Assembly (NCBI GenBank): GCA_015680685.1
Contig: MNCI01005798.1
Coordinates: 638,406-702,405 of the forward strand
Reading direction: 5' to 3'
From: Gnetum montanum
Lineage: Eukaryota > Streptophyta > Gnetopsida > Gnetales > Gnetaceae
Length of the DNA stretch: 64,000 nt
This document shows, piece after piece, positions 12,600 to 22,093 of this stretch. The notes beneath the pieces are model-generated. The model was not told the DNA's origin and did not search any database. It saw nothing but the letters and a program-made list of their open reading frames with translations. The position numbers and the translations under genes were made by a program. Each line of letters starts with the position of its first letter. Within the stretch, counting starts at the first letter, position 1.

Positions 12600-12862
12600 T
12601 GAAGTTAAAATTCGGAATGGCCAAAATACAAGCCCGAAGGTGAAGGCACCGATGCTGCAACTGATTCAAAATATCTTCTTCGGCCAAAAATTGTTACCAG
12701 CAACTACTGCCACAGGAGAAGACTCAGCCGCCGCGTTAGGAAACGTTGCCATGTTTTCCATAAGGATCTACAACTATTGTAACCTCTACCTCTCGAAAAT
12801 GCCAGGACTTTGTGTTCATCTTCAATACCGAAACCTTTACATCCTTTGATAATTTTAAACAT
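12600..12862 (-). other. GC-richer segment after the RpiB copy, shared in part with G LTRs
   Basis: The minus strand includes a short potential start, MATFPNAAAESSP, in the same position as MVAFPSPAAGHSP in the G LTRs (39204-38992 and 29938-29726). Both are followed by a block ending in (T)TCACCTTCGGGCT. The composition is more GC-rich than the surrounding LTR and looks like exon-derived DNA. I do not recognise the source. The alanine- and serine-rich start could be a transit peptide, but this is weak. Confidence 0.4.
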
Positions 12863-13317
12863 CCAGAACCAGCGAGACAGGGGGTCTTGAAATCTATTTG
12901 GAGCTAGGCATCCAGAATCTTAACTCCTTCATCAAGATTGGTGAACATTCCACCAACGGTGTTGACGTTGGAGTTGTTAATGGATCTGCAATTTTGGGCA
13001 TCATCCATGGAGGAGCACGTCATGGCATAGACACCTGGAAGCTTGTTCGCAAAAACCGCTACGGCAACGCCAGTTCCGCAAGCAACGAGGCCGCGAATGT
13101 CCTCCTACTCCTCCTACTGTGCCTGCGCCTTACTCATGGACCTGCCCACGCAGTCACCAGCAACATAATACTTGTCATTGCCAAGGTCCTATGCCGTGAC
13201 ACCCTTTGATTTAAGGTGTGAGGTTAGCATCTCTTTCTATTCGTAGCTGAATGAGTCTAACGTTGTCACAATCTTCAAAGGCTTCTTCCTCCTACTCTGT
13301 GTTTCCGCTTCCGCCAT
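12863..13317 (-). pseudogene. Intronless RpiB/LacA-type (DRT102-like) host gene copy inside the B LTR
   Basis: Reading from ATG at 13317, one frame of about 151 codons shows no intron and no frameshift but five TAG stops. It matches plant RpiB-like proteins of the DRT102 type. Visible blocks are KKPLKIVT near the start, SHLKSKGV, DLGNDKYYVAGDCVGR, CGTGVAVAVFANKLPGVYA (the RpiB glycine-rich catalytic-loop region), CRSINNSNV and LDEGVKILDA. RpiB proteins isomerise ribose-5-phosphate; in plant DRT102 this domain precedes a cupin domain, which I do not see here. It lies in U3, upstream of the LTR TATA box and in the same direction as the element. No introns suggests an RNA intermediate. Recognition is by motif only. 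Confidence 0.75.
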
Positions 13318-13936
13318 TGCTGCTACTGCGTCAAGGTTTCAACTTGCTACTGTTGCGTCAGGGAAACAACTTTTGATAATTTTAAATGTTCAAAACCTGT
13401 TGGTATTCCGTTAGGTCCTTCACTTGCTTCCAACTCTTAACTAATTTTTAATAATCCATTACCCACAGTGTTGTCTATTTTGCCAATATTATTTCTTGTA
13501 GTAAATAATCAGCTCCTTATTTTTTTATTCCAATCTTCACTCAAGAAAATAACTTGGCATTTTAGTTATACTTTCCAAGAAGGCCTCAAAATCAAGATTA
13601 TTTGCCATTGGCTTGCTTCCCATCAACTCACAATACTAAACTGCAAATTTACAACCAAGGATTGTGCTAATTTTGAACAAAATATTCCAACTATTCCATG
13701 TAATGGCCAAATGTGCCAACATTTCTGCCCCCTTTAAAAGCTTAAAGAAATTTATGTAGCCACATTTTAAAACTGAAACATACTGAAGCTTTCATTGAAA
13801 TTTTATAGCTGTATAGAAATCTTTTTGGAGGAAAATTCCCATCAAACATAAGGTTTGATGGGACAAAAACCTCATTCCTAGGAAAAATCAAACTGTACAT
13901 AACAAACTGTACATTATTAGGTCCTTTGTTCATGGA

Positions 13937-14117
13937 CTATTCTTGAGATGGGAAGAGAATGGGGAGGATTACTTTGGTAGGAATCCTCATATCTCTAACC
14001 CTCTCATAAGCAATCTCTCTATTATTTTTTGTCTTGTTGGAGTTTTCAACTTGATCCTATTGAGATTTGTCTTCAGCAATCCTCTCATCTTCTTTCTCAA
14101 ATGAATTCTCATTTTTT
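13937..14117 (-). pseudogene. B: C-terminal remnant of the G-family 3' ORF
   Basis: After an internal deletion junction near 14117, the minus strand encodes a charged stretch (SFEKEDERIAEDK), then YERVRDMRIPTKVILPILFP and a stop at 13939-13937. Element C has YERTLNMRIPKRVTLSILFP at the end of its 3' ORF (45233), so this is the same ORF. Downstream on the minus strand, 13936-13739 has no clear coding signal, and the polypurine tract AAAGGGGGCAGAAA abuts the LTR at 13722-13735. Confidence 0.65.
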
Positions 14118-15241
14118 TGGAGTGCACAAATTTTGTTTTCAACACCTCCTTTTTCAATGATCTTACTTTTTCCATTCAAAGTAATGTTATCAATCATGAA
14201 AGGTTCGCTATAGATGTATATCTGATTTGGTTCTCCTTTCCAAGGTAAGCACATGTGAGAATAATTTGTTGATATGTAACCTGAGAAATTCTTGCTCCAG
14301 CTTCTACTTAATAAGAGACTATGTGAATCTGGTATATCTGCCACTTGAATAGTTACTTTACTTCTAATGCGGGGTTCAGAAGCAATTTCCAATAGAACAT
14401 TTGGTAATTGACCCACAATCTTCACTCTACTTTTATCCACTTGAACAATCTTTTTATTTGATTTTTCAGGAATCAAACCAAGTTTCTTACATATAGACAA
14501 TGGCATTATAGTAGATGTGGCTTCAGAATCAACCAAATAATTGTGTAAGTATTTATCCTTTAATTTCATTGTCAAAAGGAAAGGAGGAGCTTCCTTATCA
14601 TATGAAATCCTTAATTTTTCATCATTGTTAGACACATAACTTAACTCTGATTCTCTAGCTCTCCTTTTACCTTTAATGAACTCTAAAGCCTTTCTTTGCT
14701 GATCTCCTATTTGAAGCAACCGATAGAGGCTAATATTGGCTTTGACATGTTTAAGGTCTTCTATCAAATCATATTCTCCATCACCAATGAAGCTTGATCT
14801 CTTTANACATTCTTCATCTGAAGATATATCTTCTTTAGAACTTGATAGAGAAGAAGTATCACTAGATCCATTGCTTAAAGATTTACTCGCATAATGAACA
14901 CTTGATAACTCATTATTAGATTCAATATCAAGAAAGTTGGACATAATAAGATCACTTTCATCCTCATCTTCTGCTAACTTAGTGTCTTGATGTTTATGCT
15001 TTCTACTTTTCCTTTCTTCCTTGATATTTACTCTTGCCAATGCTTTTTCCATCTTCACTATTTTGTTAGACATATCTCTCATTAATTGCCCTTTTTCAGA
15101 TCCTTCTCTTTCATGCTCTTGCTCTTTCTTAACATGAGATGGACCTGGTAAAGCTTTAAATTGAGCAAAATATTGCATAGGGATCATAACTCTTTCTTCT
15201 CTTTTTGGTATTGCAATATTTTCTTCAGGATTCAAGTTCAA
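14118..15241 (-). pseudogene. B: protease region (degenerate)
   Basis: Almost colinear with the G frame at 36392-34653 as far as the protease: the start LNLNPEENIAI, a Lys/Glu-rich linker, FLDIES, FIGDGEYDLIEDLKHVKANISLY, then the protease motif LVDSEATSTIMPL. G has DSGA, so the catalytic-loop Gly is replaced by Glu here. About 60 codons present in G around the serine-rich linker are missing at a single undetermined base (about 14805). The frame runs to KICALQ, where the deletion joins it to the 3' ORF remnant. Confidence 0.8.
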
Positions 15242-16024
15242 CTATTTTTCTAACTATATAGCTTCACTGAAGTAGTCATTTAGTGTAGTCAAGTTTGGAG
15301 TTCTCCTTAACCAAATTGAAATGTTGGGGTTGACAGCCTTAAGGTAAGTTTCCTTAAGCATTTCTTCTGATGGCCTATATTGCCTTTGAAAGAGTCCACA
15401 AATTCGTTGAAACTTGATATTGAAATCTCTAATTTACTCTTTAACTCCTTGCTTAGCTTGTATCAACTCACAATATAGTTGTTTTTGATCTAATTGATTA
15501 CCAAACTAGGCTAAGAAAAGATTTTTCATGTCATCCCAACTTGTAATATTATTACTTGGTAAGTTCGAATACCAAATTTGAGCCAGATCCTTTAGATTTG
15601 ATACAAATAACCTACAAGCTTGATCTTGATGTTGAATATTTGCATGAGCTAAAGCTAACTCAAACATGTGAATGTATTCCTCAGCTAAATAAGCTTTTCC
15701 AGGAATGAAAGGCTTAGGCAAATATTTGTAAACTATCTTAGGAATATCATTGTAGTTTTGAAATCCTAACGGTGTAACTCCTTGCCAAGGATTTGCCATC
15801 CTATTCCTTTGAAATGTTGAACTCTTAAACTTTCTAGATCTTCTCTTACAAATTGATAAACCAGATATAATGGGTGATCTTCTTGATCTTCTAGTTTTCA
15901 CTCCACTACTTTTTCCCAATTCAAAATATTTCTTTTGTTCTTCTTTTGATGAAGAATTAGTCTTAGAATCTAGAATGTCTTTTGAAACTTTTGAATTTTC
16001 CAAACTATTAATCTTCTTGGTCAT
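15242..16024 (-). pseudogene. B: gag (degenerate)
   Basis: The frame starts at 16024 (MTKKINSLENSK). The capsid-like retrotransposon gag domain includes GVTPLGFQNYNDIPK, YIHMFELALAHANIQH, IWYSNLP and TSWDDMKNLFLA. Extra stops not found in G interrupt it near 15508, 15434 and 15247. The last codon before the protease region is TAG in the context GAAAAATAGTTGAAC, identical to G. No zinc knuckle is visible. Confidence 0.8.
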
Positions 16025-16184
16025 GAACTGAAAATAGTATCTAATTTCTTAAGCCTTTATAGTAACAAAAATTGTTGATGTGCTAAAATTATAAGGCTTA
16101 TGAACCTAGAGGCTTAATTTTCAGCCCTCCTTCTAGGGCCAAAAGAACTGTTTAAATTTTCAGCCCTCCTAGCGCTAGAAGAAC

Positions 16185-17511
16185 TGTTGGCGACTGTTTG
16201 GGATGTGACCGCCAATGAGTGTCCTCGAATAGGATTTAGGTGCCTGCTACTCTCTGGCAACACCAAGGCCCAGATCCCTCCAAATAAACTCAGTAGTTAA
16301 TGTGAGTATGTGTGTGTGCTATTGCGGCATGCGATTGTGAGAAATGTAATGATTGCGTTGTGTGTAAACTACAAATGACTTACTTTAAAGAGATTCAACC
16401 AACTTTGCCAAGTATTGTAAGTTGTTGAAAATTTCCTATTATGTACAACTGCCTAGTCTACACGGTCCTTATCATACCTACTTGTAACAAATAAAATTTT
16501 GCAAAAACATTTGAGCACAACTCCGCAATCTACTCCTAATTTTCCCTAGAGAAAGAGATAGTTCCACAAGAAAACTAGAAATAGAGCAAGATTCGATGGA
16601 AATAAGCAGAAAAGAAAAGAAAGTAGATTTGTGTAGACCTCAAATATTTAAACAAGGTAAAATGACACGAGTAAACACTTCACAATAAAGCTATCCCAAA
16701 TTCAATATCTACGAATTGTTNNNNNNNNNNNNNNNNNNNNNNNNNNNNNNNNNNNNNNNNNNNNNNNNNNNNNNNNNNNNNNNNNNNNNNNNNNNNNNNN
16801 NNNNNNNNNNNNNNNNNNNNNNNNNNNNNNNNNNNNNNNNNNNNNNNNNNNNNNNNNNNNNNNNNNNNNNNNNNNNNNNNNNNNNNNNNNNNNNNNNNNN
16901 NNNNNNNNNNNNNNNNNNNNNNNNNNNNNNNNNNNNNNNNNNNNNNNNNNNNNNNNNNNNNNNNNNNNNNNNNNNNNNNNNNNNNNNNNNNNNNNNNNNN
17001 NNNNNNNNNNNNNNNNNNNNNNNNNNNNNNNNNNNNNNNNNNNNNNNNNNNNNNNNNNNNNNNNNNNNNNNNNNNNNNNNNNNNNNNNNNNNNNNNNNNN
17101 NNNNNNNNNNNNNNNNNNNNNNNNNNNNNNNNNNNNNNNNNNNNNNNNNNNNNNNNNNNNNNNNNNNNNNNNNNNNNNNNNNNNNNNNNNNNNNNNNNNN
17201 NNNNNNNNNNNNNNNNNNNNNNNNNNNNNNNNNNNNNNNNNNNNNNNNNNNNNNNNNNNNNNNNNNNNNNNNNNNNNNNNNNNNNNNNNNNNNNNNNNNN
17301 NNNNNNNNNNNNNNNNNNNNNNNNNNNNTCTTCCTCATGAAGCCTTTTTATAAGGTTTATAAGGTAGTTACATGCCAAAATATCCTAGCTAACTTTTCTC
17401 CCGAGTAACTTGGCCAACCGATTAGAAGTTTACTTGTCCATTTAATTAGGATGAAGTTAGGAAGTTATTCATAAAGTTAGGGGGAATTAATTAATAAATA
17501 TTATAAATATT
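16185..17511 (-). mobile_element. B 5' LTR, truncated, with assembly gap
   Basis: Begins TGTTGGCGACTG on the plus strand, like the other G-family LTRs, and follows the 3' LTR sequence up to AATATTATAAATATT at 17511, where similarity to 12425 stops abruptly. About 1.3 kb, including all of U3, is missing. 16721-17328 is undetermined sequence. Just before the LTR, 16120-16184 contains two tandem copies of the leader (CAGCCCTCCT...AGAACTG), a small duplication at the primer-binding site. Confidence 0.8.
16721..17328. other. Assembly gap (N)
   Basis: 608 undetermined bases inside the B 5' LTR. Alignment with the 3' LTR suggests about 770 bases belong here, so the gap size is nominal. Confidence 0.95.
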
Positions 17512-17727
17512 GCCTTATGATTTGGTGTACAAAAAGTTGCCAACTCTTCCTATTCAATCCAAGCTTCATACACTTTCAACAACCTATGACCTTAACCTTT
17601 CCTTAAGTCTAGCACAAAAAGAAATATTAGTGAATCTTAACCTACTAAACAAAAATCGATTGGTGGTCCTATCATCTAATGAGTTGTACAAGGCATTTAA
17701 CAAAAAACATGATGATCTTAGGATTAG
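17512..17727 (+). pseudogene. Element A integrase, continuation after B
   Basis: The plus strand reads PYDLVYKKLPTLPIQ, the conserved TPY-LVYGK-LPVE block near the end of Athila integrase cores, then a long alpha-helical stretch to HDDLRI. Compared with the left part ending at 10909, roughly 130-150 residues of the core are missing. The frame is cut by the foldback unit after the ATTAG at 17723-17727 and continues in frame at 19020. Confidence 0.75.
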
Positions 17728-19014
17728 TGATGAATCATAATTTTCTAGGCCTTGATATTAGATACTCGATATTGGGTACATAATATCACAGCCTAGATAA
17801 CGATATCAAATACACAATATTGTGATTCCTATGTCAGCCTATAAATATAGCACTTAGATGCATAGGAAAGGGGAAATTGGTAATTCATTAGTTAGTTGTT
17901 AGAAGTTGATAATCCTTTTGTTAATTTTTAGTTCTTTTACCAAGTGCATGTATGAAATCTTTGTTCAAGTGTGACATAGTTGGACATGCACACAATCAGC
18001 ATTCACTTAGCTTTTTAAATTTTTTAATTGTTAATTATTAATTATAATTTTTTAGTTAATATTTTTTTATCATCATTTAATATTCCTATTGTTAATGTAG
18101 AATGAGTACATATTAATCACAAACATTTAAGTGTGACTACTTGGTAACCTAGTAAAGTATCTAGTAGTGCTCAAGTAATGTGCACTTGGTAACCCCAAAA
18201 GTAGTACACGAGGTCCAAGATGCATAAAAATTATTAAGGATGGATGCTCATCACACTTAGGCTAACTTAGATTTTATTTTTAATTATGTATTAGTTCACT
18301 CAAGTTATTTCTCATTGACTTTAGGAGTAGCATAGTAATTAGGAATCACATCATACATCTCACTCTAGACTAAACCATATCTGACAAAGAAAATACTAGT
18401 CCATGTGGAAAGATAGTGAACTACAACCAATGTGTAACTATTTAGGTTCCATGACTAGCTCATCTACAAAGTTCAATCAAATCATGCATACATGCTTGTA
18501 TTCATATGGTTGGGCATAGGGGTACCTTCCTGCTCATTGGGTACTCATTCTGCATTAACAATAGGAATAGTAAATGATGATAAAGGAATATTAACTAAGA
18601 AAATAATACTTAATAATTAATAATTAAAAAATTAAAAAACTAAGTTAATGCTGCAATGATGGAGTAATCTTGATCTTTATTACCGATGGTATGCATATCC
18701 AAGTACTTCACACTTGAATAAAGGTTCCATACAATTACAAGCATCACACTTTGGGCATGCAATTAAGGAAAAGAAAAGAACTAAAAATTAACAAAAGGAC
18801 TCTTAACTCCTAGCAATCAACTAATGAATTATGGAATTGACTCCTTTCCAATGCACCCAAGTGCTATATTTATAGGCTAACACAAGAATCATGATATCAT
18901 GTATTCAATATCGTTACTTAGGCTACGATATTATCTACCTAATATCAAGTATCTGATATCGCGTACCCAATATCGAGTATCCAATATTGGGGCCTGGAAA
19001 ATTGCAATGCATCA
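17728..19014 (+). mobile_element. 1287-bp foldback unit (probable A-family solo LTR) with TSD ATTAG
   Basis: Termini are TGATGAATCATAATTTTC and the inverted GAAAATTGCAATGCATCA. The left arm (17728-18110, 383 bp) is an imperfect inverted copy of the right arm (about 18541-19014, 474 bp); about 430 bp lie between. Both arms contain clustered GATATT/GATATC words, CCTATAAATATAGCACTT (a TATA-like box) and an AT-rich tail. It is flanked by ATTAG at 17723-17727 and 19015-19019. Removing it leaves the integrase frame of A continuous. A related unit at 21213-22093 directly follows the end of E, so this is probably the LTR of the A family rather than a separate DNA transposon. Confidence 0.75.
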
Positions 19015-19019
19015 ATTAG

Positions 19020-19270
19020 GAAAGTCAAATTTCAACTAGAAGATAAGGTTCTCTATTGAAACCCCATGCATGTACCTCAACAAACTAAGTTTTAGATTTT
19101 GTGGGAAGGGCCTTATATCATTTATGAAACCTTTCCTTCTGGGGACATGTTAATCTAAAAATCTAAGAGCCCAAACCAAAAGAAACTAGTCAACACAACA
19201 AGTCAAACCTTTCTATGAGCTTAAGCAAGCCAATGCAACAAATGCTTCATCGGATGGACAACCACACTTA
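19020..19270 (+). pseudogene. Element A integrase C-terminus
   Basis: The frame resumes with KVKFQLEDKVLY and LWEGPYIIYETFPSG, matching the C-terminal (GPF-like) fold of Athila integrases. It is mirrored on the minus strand in E at about 24100-24300 (KVKFQL, EDKVLY-type blocks). Stops interrupt it before 19200. Confidence 0.75.
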
Positions 19271-21212
19271 ATCTTTTAGATCTCCTCCTTTCAACTTATT
19301 TGTGAGGGATATGGTCATCCATGCTCATCATTATAATGGCTCCTTTATTTTTCATGTTTTTTTTACAAGTTTTTGTTTTACACCTTGTTATTTTTACAAC
19401 TTTTTGTTTTGTGCGTTCTTTATCTAATACCTTTTTGTTTTTACTTTATTAATTTTTTCCAATTTTTTTTACAACATCATTAATACGCTTTATTTTTCTT
19501 GAATATTTTACAATTTCTTATATAGTTTTCTTTATTTTGGTGTGATTTTCTTATTGTGTTCTAATAAAAATGTGCTTTATTGCCAACTGGGTATAATATA
19601 GTTTTCTTGATGTGGGCATGTGCTATCTAGTTATTTAATTGTTCATGTCTAGATTCTAGCTTTGAATTTTGTTACTAACAACTAAGACATGATTTATTTT
19701 TCTTGAAATAGGTAATGAGTCCACAACATCCACCCATCCACAAACTCTATGATTTTCCTTATCCTAGAAGTGTGAGGTCCCTTTTCCTTAAGTATAACTT
19801 TAACAAACTTGTGACCTTGTAATTTTTTAGACTTGAAAAGGATTCAAAGGTTTGAACAAGGTGTGAAATCAAGGGGACTCAATACCTTTTGTACTCTTCT
19901 AATTGGATGCATGGGTGTTTTCATGGATTTATTACCATTCCACATCAACGAATAATAGAAATTTGAATAAGACTTTGTATGGTGTGGTCCTCATCCAAAA
20001 ATTCAAAAGTAAAAAAATGATGGGAATTCAAAGCACACTCCTTAAAAAAAATAAATAGGCTATAAGCACTAGTTATGGAACTAAAAATAAATGTTACCCA
20101 TGCATGAAGGTCCCCTCTAATGAAGGTCATTTCTCACTTCCTACTTCTCTTTTATTCTTAAATAAGAAATAGTGGTTATTTTGTGGGAGCACTCTTCTAT
20201 CTCAAGGGGGTGGACTAGTCTTAGAGTGGCAATGCAAAGTCACTAAACATGGTTGATTTTGGTCTAGACTAAGAATGGATTTTATTAGGTCATTTAACCA
20301 CAAAATTCACAAGGGACTTCATGTGATATTAATCAAGAACTCCATTCCACTTTCTCTCTCTCATCCATCTATGCTTTCCATAACTCACCTCACTACCAGT
20401 GTTTATGTCCTTATTTGATGTATTGGTTTGATGTATCAAAATTCTTAGGTATTTTCTTCTAGGTTTTTCCAGTTAACTTTCGATAAGCATTAATTACCCA
20501 TGGGACCCATGGACTCATTAGTTTGAGGATATGCAAGGGCAACAAAGGGCATCTGCCTACTTTGGTAAGGATCCACTTGCATAACTTTTGGTTGGATTAG
20601 TTAAGGTCTTTATTGTTAGGCATTCTCATAATCAAATAATTTTGTATGTTCCATCAATGAAATCAAATTATGCACATCTTCATAATGTTTTTTAGTGAAA
20701 TCCTGTTTTTTATTCTTATGAATTCTTTAACCCTTTTCAAGCATTTCATCACAATTGGGCTTTTTAGAATTTAATAATGGATGGCTTATCCATTTCAGCC
20801 TATTTTTTAGTCTTCCTGCTAATGCTATTAAAAGAATCATTTCACCATAATCACAACCTAGCCAACTGTAACTGCTAACATGACAAGGTATCTAAAAGAT
20901 ATAAGTTACACATTGTACACCAATTCATGATCTTGTTATGATTGCAATGGAAATTGTAAACTAGAGGTGAGACTACCTTCACCAAGGAATCAGCAATAGC
21001 ACCATGTGATGAGGCCCCTTCATGATCATTGAATCTTCTCCCTTGTTCTTCAACTACCAGAGGAGTTGGATGTTAGTTTTGACTAGGGTGTTTAATTCTA
21101 TTATCATGAAAACCTAATTTTGTAAAAGATTGTAAATCCATGCACTTGGGCACTTAAAATCTATATATTTCATCTGAGTTAGTTTACATGTTATTCAATA
21201 ATCCCATATCTT
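19271..21212 (+). pseudogene. Element A region downstream of integrase, with possible env-like ORF remnant
   Basis: After a T-rich stretch (19320-19560), coding-like sequence appears at about 19710-20260: HPPIHKLYDFPYPRS, a later block INRL-ALVMEL-INVTHA, and a hydrophobic HFLLLFYS segment. Element E encodes matching residues on the minus strand at about 23640-23060 (INGLQALVMGLERHVTHA, PPFLLLFSSLIM). Position downstream of integrase is where Athila elements carry an env-like gene, but I cannot identify an envelope domain. The rest, to 21212, is non-coding and inverted-repeated in E. No function is claimed. Confidence 0.4.
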
Positions 21213-22093
21213 CCTAATGAGTGGCAAGGTACCCCTACACCCAATCATACAAATCACTAAGGCATTTACGTGTGATCTAGTCGAATTTCATGGACCTATA
21301 GTTTTCAAGTGCACTAGTTCTTCTAGGAAGTGAAATGGGCATTCAGAACATTTGTTGTCTTTCCAACTACACTTGTGAAGATCAAGCATATAGTTTAATT
21401 GTAATTAAGGTACATGATTTTGATTATTTTATGTTTTATAAATTTAATCACCTACAACAAGAATGAAAGGTAGAGTAATTTAAAATCTAATTCATTTACT
21501 ACCTAGCTATCCTAACACAAGTACCCATCCCACTTTCTTGGACACATCCTAACCACAAATAGTCCCACTAGGTTACCAAACGTTAAGTGTTTCTAGATTA
21601 CCAAGCATTATATGTATGCTCAAAGTAGTCGTACTTGTGTTCATTAACAAGTAAAAATTAAATGCTTAATTTAAATGCATAAAAGTAAAGTGCATAAAAA
21701 TAAAGTGCATTAAAGAAAACATTAATCTATTCTCAGTGCTCCAAGGAATATCAAAAGGGTTCATTTTTATTCATGTTACACTGTTATGCTTAAGTACATC
21801 AGTGCTTGAACAAACATCCATACACACTCAGACTCCTACTATGAGCACTTAGAAATATTCTAACTTTGGGGAAAACAAACTACAATAGCTTCACTACTCT
21901 ATGCAAAAACTATGAAAAACTCAACTAAAAACTTATGAAAAGTATAAGCCCAAAATCTATATTTATAGGCCAACATATACCCCATGATGTTGGATATTTG
22001 ACATCGCATCCTAGGCTTTGACATCAGGTATCTAATGTCTAGGCTCTAATATCATATACTTGATATTAGATCCAATCAAAACATGATTCATCA
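21213..22093 (-). mobile_element. E 3' LTR (second foldback unit, one arm lost)
   Basis: On the minus strand it begins at 22093 with TGATGAATCATG, directly after a GGGGG-containing purine tract (CACGGGGGTA, 22094-22103) at the end of E. It has the same GATATT/GATGTC-rich start, GGCCTATAAATATAG box and spacer (GGTAACCTAG, AAGGTACCCC) as 17728-19014. The far arm is missing: at about 21212 the spacer is fused to the 3' region of A. So E abuts A tail to tail through a deletion. Confidence 0.6.

Larger units (their letters stand above)
10910..13721 (-). mobile_element. B 3' LTR (complete, 2812 bp)
   Basis: On the plus strand it runs from TGTTGGCGACC to GTGCCAACA, giving inverted termini TGTTGGC/GCCAACA. 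It is colinear with the G 5' LTR (37293-40123, 2831 bp) at both ends. The middle of U3 differs: B has an RpiB-like gene copy at 12863-13317, where G has unrelated sequence. A single undetermined base is at 12190. Confidence 0.9.
10910..17511 (-). mobile_element. Element B: internally deleted G-family retrotransposon
   Basis: Minus-strand element with a complete 3' LTR at 10910-13721, an internal region at 13722-16184 and a truncated 5' LTR at 16185-17511. It keeps gag, protease and the end of the 3' ORF but lacks aRNH, RT, native RNase H and integrase. It sits inside the integrase gene of A. On the right, both the distal half of the LTR (all of U3) and several hundred bases of A are missing, so no target-site duplication can be paired with the left flank CATCC. 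Confidence 0.85.

Noticed and set aside
16680-17408. Three 200-codon frames near 16.7-17.4 kb
   Set aside because: Produced by the N run at 16721-17328 inside an LTR.
17728-19014. Foldback or MITE DNA transposon
   Set aside because: Not excluded, but TG...CA ends, a 5-bp duplication and a related unit next to a purine tract at the end of E fit an LTR better; no transposase or known DNA-transposon terminal motif is visible.
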